Below, in pieces: positions 34,785-42,700 of a stretch of 50,760 nt of DNA. Within the stretch, counting starts at the first letter, position 1. Every line of letters starts with the position of its first letter. Under the pieces are notes generated by a model that was not told the origin of the DNA, searched no databases, and worked only from the letters and a program-made list of their open reading frames with translations. Both the position numbers and the translations under genes were made by a program. The DNA comes from a bacterium (GTDB lineage Bacteria > Margulisbacteria > Marinamargulisbacteria > UBA817 > JABISL01). The DNA lies in contig JABISL010000049.1 in NCBI GenBank assembly GCA_018700055.1, forward strand, positions 1 to 50,760, written 5' to 3'.

Positions 34785-35642
34785 ATGCAACTAAGTAAAC
34801 AAGTAAACAGCACAGGACAGCTACCCGCTACAACACCAAACCAAAAAGCCCAACTATTGCGCAGTCAATCTGCACCAAAACTTAAAGCAGAGACACCGCA
34901 GGCGTACCGCAACACACCTCGCAACTATAGTGCGCAAACTAAACTAAATTCAGACCGCACATTATTAGCGATTGAAAACATGACATCTCAGTTAAAACAT
35001 TTATCTCCAGGAGAGACACATTTTTCATCCCCTCCATCCACAACCAATTTTGACCGATTGATCCCTAGTCAAAACAAATCTCCAGAACAGACTCCTGGAA
35101 ACAAACAAGCACCACGAATGACACCAGGTTCTGAAAAGGCACTTAGTAGAGTCAATCAAAAAATAAAGGATGCTCAAGCATTTGATCGACAAACTATCAT
35201 TACTGATCAACAAAAAGCATTCGACGCACTGATTCAGGCAAATGCTGCGGGTATAAACACACATTTGACCGCTTGTGCAGCAGGAAAGGCCGCAAAACCC
35301 TTAGCATCTACCCTTAGCAAAGATCTACATGTTCGTTTTGCAGCAGTCGATACATCAAACAAAGAAAACGAAGCGACTCAAGAACAACCATCTACACCTA
35401 AAAACCGAACTATTAATGGATTTACACTTCCCAAAATTACCGAGACTCCTGAAAAAGAGAAAAAAGCACTCCGGTCTCAATCTGCTGGATCAAGCAGAGG
35501 GAATACGAGTACTCTCCGACTCAGCACACTCAAAGGTGCTCAAGAGAAAAACAAACTCAATGAACAAATACTCGTACTTCAAGCGATGACTACTGCAAGA
35601 CAAATTTTTGCAAGACCACTTAAAGACATCCAAACGCTATAA
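34785..35642 (+). CDS. Basic, disordered hypothetical protein with LRSQSA repeats
   Basis: Predicted 285-residue protein from the ATG at 34785, preceded by AAGGGGAA; an ATG 28 codons upstream lacks a ribosome-binding site and sits in the AT box. Composition is Lys/Ser/Thr/Pro/Gln-rich. The motif LRSQSA occurs twice (LLRSQSAPKLK near the start and ALRSQSAGSSRG near residue 230), resembling a short linear motif. A more structured stretch (about 120-190) may be helical. No signal peptide is visible. It lies between the two protease-like genes. Function unknown. Confidence 0.6.
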   Translation: MQLSKQVNSTGQLPATTPNQKAQLLRSQSAPKLKAETPQAYRNTPRNYSAQTKLNSDRTLLAIENMTSQLKHLSPGETHFSSPPSTTNFDRLIPSQNKSPEQTPGNKQAPRMTPGSEKALSRVNQKIKDAQAFDRQTIITDQQKAFDALIQANAAGINTHLTACAAGKAAKPLASTLSKDLHVRFAAVDTSNKENEATQEQPSTPKNRTINGFTLPKITETPEKEKKALRSQSAGSSRGNTSTLRLSTLKGAQEKNKLNEQILVLQAMTTARQIFARPLKDIQTL

Positions 35643-35686
35643 AAAACTGATTAGAGAGAGATCATGCAATAGACAAGGTCTCTCTC
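35641..35686 (-). terminator. Candidate intrinsic terminator for the 35696-36598 gene
   Basis: GAGAGAGATC (35654-35663) pairs with GGTCTCTCTC (35677-35686), 10 bp with one wobble and a 13 nt loop. On the minus strand six T residues (35641-35646) follow a 7 nt gap. It lies in the 53 nt between convergent genes. Confidence 0.4.
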
Positions 35687-35695
35687 ATCACACAA

Positions 35696-36598
35696 TTAAA
35701 ACAACGACAATTGACCTTTCTTCGGAACGGGATCTGGATCTGGAACGGGATCTGAATAACGATTTTTTCGTAACGAATCCCCGCCATTCTCAGTCAAGCC
35801 CTTACGGACAATTCTCTTGGGGGTTGAACCGCCATCAAAAAGTGATAACTGCGCAGCTCTATTTCTATCCTTAGGGTTCTCCTTCCCTCCAGGATTATAA
35901 CGAAATGAATGAGGCGTCGCTCTTGAAACAGAAATAACCTCATATCCAGCTAAAACAGAGTTTTCACTTTTCAAAAAATCACTGACGCGCTCTTTCAGTT
36001 GCGAATCAAACTGATCTTGAGTCTCTATAAGAACTAAATCCGACGCGTTTGAATCCCCTAATAAAACATCGCCTCTTTGGACTCCAATAGAATAGGCGTG
36101 CGCATATTTAATATCATAATTAGGAATCGACTTATTAAGTCCAGGAAAAACGATTACTGGACTATAATACAAGACCAAAACACTCGTTGAGTTGCCCTCT
36201 AACTCAGTTCTAATACCATCGACGGCACGAGAAAGGGATCGCTCCATACGACCATCTTCTATATGAGCCTCTTTTACACGGCAATCTACAGGCTTATCCT
36301 TTCTATCCAAGTGAACACCTAATGTACTAGCCATTTTGTCACTTACTAAAGGCCCAGGCTTACCCTTCGGCTGATTCACCAAAGTCGCAGAGTAATCGGT
36401 ATTAATAGAACCAACCATTGCCTTGAATTGGGGATCATTTGGAATAGAGCCGTAATTATGTCGATCCACCCGTCCTTCAAGCGCCCATTTGGATAACCCT
36501 ATCGCCACAGCCATACATTTACCAGAATATGAAACCGTCTCATTCGCCTGAACGAAAGGGAAAACGGAGACTGGAACTGCCAATACTTTGAATGCCAT
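35696..36598 (-). CDS. YopT-like (C58) cysteine protease candidate, paralogue B, with QLSLF motifs
   Basis: Predicted 300-residue protein sharing the MAFK start, overall plan and leader with the 33831 gene. Proposed triad: Cys28 in SGKCMAVAIGLSKW, His in KYAHAYSIGV, Asp in LLGDSNASD 15 residues after the His. Unlike paralogue A it has a tail of about 60 residues containing QLSLF twice, once after RNRAA and once as the last five residues. A short DP/VP repeat lies before the second, reflected in a GGATCT-type DNA repeat near 35725-35755. QLSLF equals the beta-clamp binding consensus. Whether it is a host-directed effector or a clamp-tethered enzyme is open. Confidence 0.5.
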   Translation of the reverse strand: MAFKVLAVPVSVFPFVQANETVSYSGKCMAVAIGLSKWALEGRVDRHNYGSIPNDPQFKAMVGSINTDYSATLVNQPKGKPGPLVSDKMASTLGVHLDRKDKPVDCRVKEAHIEDGRMERSLSRAVDGIRTELEGNSTSVLVLYYSPVIVFPGLNKSIPNYDIKYAHAYSIGVQRGDVLLGDSNASDLVLIETQDQFDSQLKERVSDFLKSENSVLAGYEVISVSRATPHSFRYNPGGKENPKDRNRAAQLSLFDGGSTPKRIVRKGLTENGGDSLRKNRYSDPVPDPDPVPKKGQLSLF

Positions 36599-36606
36599 AT
36601 CATCAA

Positions 36607-36655
36607 TCCTAAAGCAAAATAACTCAAAACCAAGCTCTTTTTACTAAATTTAACT
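36607..36655 (-). promoter_or_regulatory. Conserved leader/AT box of the protease-like gene B
   Basis: Counterpart of 34546-34596, with TCCTAAAGCAAAA, CAAAACCAAG, CTTTTT and TAAATTTAA in the same order. The AT box is at 36641-36655. Confidence 0.5.
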
Positions 36656-36682
36656 ATCCATTAATCGACTCTATTCATCTGC

Positions 36683-36688
36683 TATACT
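36683..36688 (+). promoter_or_regulatory. -10 element of the 36695 phosphatase gene (leaderless type)
   Basis: TATACT ends exactly 6 nt before the ATG at 36695. Confidence 0.45.
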
Positions 36689-36694
36689 TAGGTC

Positions 36695-37672
36695 ATGAGA
36701 AACCCCCTTATTTATTTGGTGATTTTGACCTTTATTGGCAGTAACGCCTGGTTCATTTTCGACCTATGGCCCACGTGGTCTTTTCCAGTATCGGCACTCA
36801 TAACAATAGGAATCCTCCTTAAGATCAACGCGGGTCGCACTATCACCAACCCCCTAACAACCTCAATCACATCTCCTGAGCTATCACTTACTCAGACCTT
36901 GCCACAAAACCGACTAAACGATGAACTGGCTATGGCCAAACGTGTTCAACAAGGGTTACTCAACATCGCAAGTCCGTCTCTTCCCGGAATAAAGGTTGCC
37001 AAAAAGTGCACGCCTGCAGAAAGTGTTGGCGGCGACTTTTACTCTTTCATTAACAAAGACTTTCAGGACGTCCAATCCGAGTCTGAAAATGCCGAAAACC
37101 TAGGTGTCGTTATGGGAGATGTTGCGGGACACGGGATATCTTCGGCACTCATTATGGCGCTCTCTTCGAGTCTCATCACCGAAATAGGCAAGCGCGGCAA
37201 GTCACCGGCGCAGACCTTGGCCAAGGCCAACATGGACCTCATGCGCTATATCGAGAACTCTCAAATCACACACGTCACAGTGTTCTATGGCATCATCAAT
37301 AATCGAACTCGCCAGTTCACATATAGTAAAGGCGGTCATCCTCCGGTGATACTGGCCCACAAGGACGGCAGCATAGAAGAACTCGACGCAGAAGGGGTTT
37401 TCTTAGGGATGTTTGAGAATGAGACCTTTCAAGATAAATCCGTCCAACTCCAAGCGGGCGATCGTCTCTACTTTTATACCGACGGCCTAACCGAAACCAA
37501 ATCCTCCAGCGGCGAACTCTATGGCGAGGACCGATTCAAGGACCTCATTAAGTCCATCCACGATACCCCCATTGAAGAAGCGATCACCAAGATATTTAGT
37601 GAAGTCGATCAATATGGCAATTATAGAAAAGCAAAAGATGACCGATCCTGCGTCATTGTGGAGGTCGAGTAA
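36695..37672 (+). CDS. RsbU/SpoIIE-type PP2C phosphatase, membrane-anchored
   Basis: Serine phosphatase of 325 residues that would dephosphorylate a STAS-domain anti-anti-sigma protein. Two hydrophobic segments (residues 5-45) anchor it. The PPM domain starts at LAMAKRVQQGLL and has ESVGGDFYSF, GDVAGHGISSAL, KGGHPPVIL, FYTDGLTE and DDRSCVIVEV, so the metal-binding Asp residues are present. It is followed after only 3 nt by the FdhD-like gene, implying co-expression. No cognate STAS gene is adjacent; the nearest is at 48096. Confidence 0.9.
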   Translation: MRNPLIYLVILTFIGSNAWFIFDLWPTWSFPVSALITIGILLKINAGRTITNPLTTSITSPELSLTQTLPQNRLNDELAMAKRVQQGLLNIASPSLPGIKVAKKCTPAESVGGDFYSFINKDFQDVQSESENAENLGVVMGDVAGHGISSALIMALSSSLITEIGKRGKSPAQTLAKANMDLMRYIENSQITHVTVFYGIINNRTRQFTYSKGGHPPVILAHKDGSIEELDAEGVFLGMFENETFQDKSVQLQAGDRLYFYTDGLTETKSSSGELYGEDRFKDLIKSIHDTPIEEAITKIFSEVDQYGNYRKAKDDRSCVIVEVE

Positions 37673-37675
37673 CTT

Positions 37676-38368
37676 ATGTGGAAACGATCAATCAAAGGGG
37701 TGCGCTATACCAAGGACCATCCGAAGAAGAGCAGCGAAACCGTCATTATCGAAAAACATCTCACGGTTATTCTAAATGACACCCCCCTATGGAACACGAT
37801 ATCAACGCCTCGTTTGGAAAAAGAATTAGCCATTGGATACCTCATCGCCAACAATCATATCCAAGGAATAACTGATATCGAAGACATCAAGACCACCCCA
37901 ACATCGGTCTCGATCACAACCAAACCAGGTGTCACCAAGACAAAGACAACCCCATCCAAAGACGACCTTTCGCTAACAGCATTCGAGGTCATCGCATTGA
38001 TGGCCGAGTTTCAAGAAAAGTCGGTCATGTATAAGGACACAGGTATCGCCCACAGCGCGTCATTATGCAACTCAACGGAAGTACTTTTATTTGCAGATGA
38101 TCTGAATCGCTTTAATGCCCTATTCAAGCTGATTGGCCAATCTCAACGCCAGGACATCCCTTTCGAAAACCACATCACTGTCATGTCCGGCAAACTTAGC
38201 TCTGACATCATCGAGATTTTGATTACGCAAAAATGCCCATATCTCATCTCTCGAATGGGAATTACAGATAAGGCGTACGACATGTCTCAAGATAACAATA
38301 TGACCGTCATTGGATTCTCGAGAGGCAAGACGTTTACGGCATACAGTGGACTTCATCGGGTCCGTTAG
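37676..38368 (+). CDS. FdhD-like protein lacking the CxxC sulfurtransferase motif
   Basis: Predicted 230-residue protein. The FdhD pattern is recognisable: TPRLEKELAIGYLIAN, DTGIAHSASL, ADDLNRFNALFKLIGQ (compare DVGRHxALDKLxG), MSGKLSSDIIEIL and VIGFSRGKTFTAYSGLHRV. FdhD transfers sulfur to the molybdenum cofactor of formate dehydrogenase through a Cys-x-x-Cys loop. Here that region (around TKTKTTPSKDD) has no cysteine, and the Gly-Arg-His of the conserved segment is changed. No formate dehydrogenase is in the window. Sulfurtransferase activity is therefore unlikely; a regulatory or binding role beside the phosphatase is my inference. Confidence 0.7.
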   Translation: MWKRSIKGVRYTKDHPKKSSETVIIEKHLTVILNDTPLWNTISTPRLEKELAIGYLIANNHIQGITDIEDIKTTPTSVSITTKPGVTKTKTTPSKDDLSLTAFEVIALMAEFQEKSVMYKDTGIAHSASLCNSTEVLLFADDLNRFNALFKLIGQSQRQDIPFENHITVMSGKLSSDIIEILITQKCPYLISRMGITDKAYDMSQDNNMTVIGFSRGKTFTAYSGLHRVR

Positions 38369-38729
38369 CCCAGTCCTTAACCGGGCGCTGACCTGCAGCC
38401 ATCATCACCCAAAGCAACTCTTGGAGCTCATCTAGCTCAAGTGGGAAAGATAGGGTTCTAACCTTTTTTATCTTTTCCAAAAAAGACACCCCCACTCTCT
38501 CATTCGATACCAATACAATGTCTCCCTCCCATTCATCGCGTATCAACTGAACGTCCGCCACCAACCCACTCGTCACAACAATCAAATCTATCGACTCCGA
38601 CTGAACGACGCTTATTGCCACGTCAGATGAATTCGCGATTGAAAAATTATATTCAGGAAATACGGCTGACATCCGATGAGCTACATCGCACTCTTCTGAC
38701 AAGACTAATATATGATGTTTTGGTATCAA
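38334..38729 (-). CDS. Receiver-like protein without phosphoacceptor
   Basis: Predicted 131-residue protein starting at TTG (complement of 38727-38729), supported by GAGGGGGG upstream. It resembles a CheY-type receiver: ILVLSEECDVAHRM for strand 1/helix 1, IDLIVVTSG where the phosphorylated Asp would follow strand 3, and DIVLVSN for strand 4. The expected Asp is replaced and the acidic pair after strand 1 is weak. It has no output domain. Its 3' end overlaps the convergent FdhD-like gene by 35 nt. It could be a pseudo-receiver adaptor. Confidence 0.5.
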   Translation of the reverse strand: MIPKHHILVLSEECDVAHRMSAVFPEYNFSIANSSDVAISVVQSESIDLIVVTSGLVADVQLIRDEWEGDIVLVSNERVGVSFLEKIKKVRTLSFPLELDELQELLWVMMAAGQRPVKDWANGPDEVHCMP

Positions 38730-38789
38730 GATAACGCCCCCCTCTAGTTGTCGTTAGGGGAACTATAACTTTAAATTTACTTAAATGCA

Positions 38790-38802
38790 ATAAATTTAAT
38801 TG
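38790..38802 (-). promoter_or_regulatory. Accessory-gene AT box (38334-38729 gene)
   Basis: Minus strand reads CAATTAAATTTATT, about 60 nt upstream of the TTG start. A second AAATTTAA occurs about 20 nt closer. Confidence 0.35.
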
Positions 38803-38844
38803 CTTTTAATTGTATTCCAGAAAAAGGGCCTCTTCCAGGAAAAC

Positions 38845-39576
38845 CTATTTAACTAGCTGAGCCGAATTAGCCGCTATTGCCGCTGGCGCTTTGGTTTCAA
38901 CATCAAAGCCTTTTTGCCAAACCGATCCACCAAGATCCGAAAACGCATCAGATACATTCTTCAACTTACGCGATGTTAGATCCTTAATCCCCAATACCAC
39001 ATCATACAAGGCAAACTTAGGCGGAATCGCAAGTCTAAGCGCTATTGAGGTCTTAGTTGCTTGAAACGCAATAACCTCGCCGCCGGTATCCGAAACAAAC
39101 TCAGCTATCCATCCCTCTAGGTAATTCTCAATCGACGAATCAATCAAGGGACGTTGCTCTCTAATTGAGATATTAATCTGATAAACACAGTCATATTTAA
39201 TGTTCTGAATATGGTCGATCTTAGTCTTAGGAGCCAATATGACCTCACTCTCTTGGCTTAGTAACAGATTCGGAATCCCATCTGCTTTTTCGATATAATC
39301 AAAAAAGTCCCAGTTATTCTTAATCCGTTCCTTGAATGCGGCCCAAAGAAACTCAGACAGCTCCTTGCCTTCAAGACCAAAGTATTTAGCGATTTGGAGG
39401 CAATTAGCCAAGGTCGGAGGCGACGTACTACCCTTTCCCTTTTCAACAGCATCAATATACTGACGTGACGTTCCAATAAGCAATCCAATCTCATTCTGAG
39501 CAATACGCTTAGCCGATCGTGTTTTTCTTAAGTTACTTAGTAATTCGCCAAATCTCATATTTCTAACCATCCTCAC
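38845..39576 (-). CDS. XRE regulator fused to a decayed IS200-type transposase domain
   Basis: Predicted 243-residue protein. Residues 10-75 are an XRE/Cro helix-turn-helix (RFGELLSNLRKT, IAQNEIGLLIGTSRQYIDAV). Residues about 125-235 match the Y1 (HUH) transposase of IS200: YDCVYQINISIREQRPLI, LRLAIPPKFALYDVVLGIK and VWQKGFDVET align with YHxVWxxKYRxPVL, SIPPKYSVSxxMGxLKG and xWxRGYxVxT. The HxH metal motif is replaced (TKTSIALRLA), and the segment that would carry the catalytic Tyr is missing. It is thus probably a domesticated DNA-binding protein. The start could be the GTG at 39576 or ATGs at 39570 or 39558. Divergent from the ATPase gene at 39723. Confidence 0.65.
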   Translation of the reverse strand: MRMVRNMRFGELLSNLRKTRSAKRIAQNEIGLLIGTSRQYIDAVEKGKGSTSPPTLANCLQIAKYFGLEGKELSEFLWAAFKERIKNNWDFFDYIEKADGIPNLLLSQESEVILAPKTKIDHIQNIKYDCVYQINISIREQRPLIDSSIENYLEGWIAEFVSDTGGEVIAFQATKTSIALRLAIPPKFALYDVVLGIKDLTSRKLKNVSDAFSDLGGSVWQKGFDVETKAPAAIAANSAQLVK

Positions 39577-39675
39577 CTATTATTCTTGGCTCAATATACC
39601 CCATTTGGTATCGCCTGTCATTATTTCACCACACAGGAGTTACGCTTGAATCAAACGACAAATAACGTTAAAATA

Positions 39676-39690
39676 TTTTAAAATTTAATA
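39676..39690 (+). promoter_or_regulatory. Accessory-gene AT box (39723 gene), weaker
   Basis: TTTTAAAATTTAATA, within a longer AT tract between the divergent XRE and ATPase genes. Confidence 0.3.
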
Positions 39691-39722
39691 TTTAGTTACG
39701 TTTACTCAAGTTACCCAGTCAT

Positions 39723-42700
39723 TTGGCTCCCCCTTACACCCTCACTGACATTATGGATAACGAACCTTTTATTTCTAGCGCAATCACCTTAACAAGCGAT
39801 CGCAAAAACCAAGATACCGATCCCAAGATCGTCCCTAACGCGATGCTCGAACTGGGCACAAGGTTTCATACGGATCTCACCGGAAAAGCCCCATTACTCT
39901 TCGAAGATGGCTCCTCTGAACTCCTATACAACCTACTCACTCACATCCCCAAACCCATTACCTATATCATCCACAAGCTCCTTGCTAAGAACCCAAGTGA
40001 TCGATACCTATCGTTTGAAGGCTTACTCTTCGACCTAGAGAAATGTCTGGAGAGTTATCAAAAAACAGGAACAATTGCGCACTTCTTCCCCGGCCAACAT
40101 GACCGCCCTACCCAACTCACATTTAGTACGACTCTCTATGGCCGCACCCAGTCCAAGGATCGCCTCAAGGAACGACTAAACACCTATGAATCTGGCCCTC
40201 ACCTTACACTTGTCTCTGGCGAAGCAGGGGTAGGTAAGACCCAACTCATTCGCAACACATTGGCAGAACATCTAGCACCGAATACCCTGCAAGGCTCAGG
40301 CAAATTTGATCAATATTCCAATACGCCACTAGCAACCTTAAGCCAAATCCTCGAAGAAGTGGGCGACAACCTATCCAAACAATCGCTCCCTACCAACTGG
40401 GCAGAATCCCTTTCGAAGGCCCTAGATCCCAATGGGCGATTAATCACTGATCTGGCCCCTGTATTTGAATATATTATTGGCCCCCAACCCCCACTCGACA
40501 TCATCGAAACCGAAGATATTAAGAACCGATTCCTATTCGTGTTTACTGACTTCTTGAGAATGCTTGCCGACCATTATCCCGTTACCCTTTTTGTGGACGA
40601 TCTCCAGTGGAGTGACCCGCTCACCTTAGACATCATTAAGCAGTTACTTAATCTCCAGGCGCCGATTCATATTATTGGGTCGTATCGCTCCGAGCTACAG
40701 ACCATTAACCCCGCCTTTGTTACATTCCTCTCTCATTTCCAGAATGAAGCACCCCACAAGCTTACCGAAATAGAAATCAAGCCACTGACTCAAGACGACA
40801 TCGACAATTGGCTTACCGACCTCTTATATTGCGATGATCAACCTACCGACGCGCTTAGCCAGCTCCTCTACGACAAGTCCGACGGCAATCCGTTCTTCCT
40901 TAAGCAACTCCTCCAGACATGTATCCAGTCCAATACGCTCCACTATGACAAGGACAAGCAACGCTGGCACTGGAACATCCATACCATTAGAGAACATCAA
41001 CTGGCCGACAACGTGGCGAAGGCTATGGCCTCACGCATTCTAACCATGCCTCAGCAAACCATCACATTAATGCAGACTGCGGCTTGTCTTGGGACGCGAT
41101 TCTCTACGCGATACATGTCTATCATTCATTCTATGGATGCCCTTCAGGTAGAGCTCCATCTCTGGCATGCCGTGGCCGCCAACTTCATTCACCATACCCC
41201 TAATAGGGACACTTACCAGTTCCTGCATGATCGCATCCAACATGCTTATACCGATAGTATTCCCCAAGACGCCCTCACCTCTCTCCACAACACCATTGCC
41301 ACCCAACTCCAAGTGGCCTATCCATCCCCAACCGGGCAAGTTCTATTTGATATTGCCGACCACCTCATCTTAGGCAAGTCGCACACACTATCTGAACCTG
41401 AACGCCTTTATTTATTAGAGACATTATTAGCAGCTGGTCATGCGGCCCAGACCAATGCCGATTACAGTAAGGCACGCCGCTACTTCGATGAAGGCAGGTC
41501 ACACATCAAGACTATCGATTGGAAGAAGCAATATCTAACAGCCTACCAACTCACACTAGGCCACGCCAAATGCCTCTATTGGACCAGCGATGCACAGATC
41601 GCACTGGATACCATTCAACAGCTTGAGCCCTTAGTCAAAGGCAAGATTAAACGCAGTGACCTGACTAATCTGAAGATCGAGGTGTTGATACAGCTAAACC
41701 GTGCAGAAGAAGCCAAGGACCTGTTCGTCACCTATATGAAACGTCTCGGCATTCACCCCCCTCGACTCATGCCTATTCAGATGATCTATAACATCTTCAA
41801 ACTTAACCGTAATCTAAACAAAACCACTACACGAAACAGCCCGCTCCTTACACTGTTTCCTGACAACGGAATCAATGCACTCTACTTCACCGACAAAAAG
41901 TTGTTTGGGTATTATTTGATTACGATAAGTGGAAAATACCCAATAAACGAAAAAGACACAAATAGTCTACATTTATTAGGGGGCGCGGCGGTTACCGCAC
42001 TTCATGTTTTTAATCTAAAAAAAATCACAAAAAAAATATTAAAAAAGTGCAAGAGAATCATCCAAAACAACAAAAAAAATAGAGACATCTGTATTTATGA
42101 ATTTATCGTTGGGTGTTATTGCGAGACACAACTTAAGTCACAAACCGACGCGTTTAAAACAATGCAATCCGCCTATATGAATGGAATAAAAATGGGCGCT
42201 ATTCTAAACTCAGGGTTTGCGATTGCAACTGAAGTAATAAACAGAATTCTTCTTGGTTATCCAAAAAGCACAGCCAATGAAGTTATCTCAAATTACGAAT
42301 CAAAATATAAACTTTTTAATGAAATTTCAGTGCAAAGCACTTTTGATGTCGCAAAAAAAATCCTTGATAAAAATAATCTATCAAAACCTCTAAAAAACAC
42401 AAAAAAACTTACACTAAAACTACCGCTTCACTTCTATTTAACATCTAAAGCATTAATTGATGTAACAAACAAAAAATACACGTGTGCAAAAAAAGCAGTC
42501 TTCGTAAGCAAAAAATACAATGTAGAAGCCCTGGGAATGATACAGACCCATATTATTTATTTCATAGAACTACTAACACAATATAATCTCCTTCAGAATA
42601 AAAGCTTATCCAAATCCAAATGGAACATATACATCTACAAAACTTGTATCCGTTTTTATTTTTGGAAAAGTATCTATCCCATTTCAACATATTTATTTTT

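Noticed and set aside
37676-38368. Genuine FdhD for formate dehydrogenase maturation
   Set aside because: The Cys-x-x-Cys loop and the GRH triplet are missing, and there is no formate dehydrogenase or molybdenum gene in the window.
38845-39576. Active IS200/IS605 element
   Set aside because: The HUH histidines and the catalytic-Tyr segment are missing, an XRE domain is fused in front, and no terminal hairpins or tnpB were seen.
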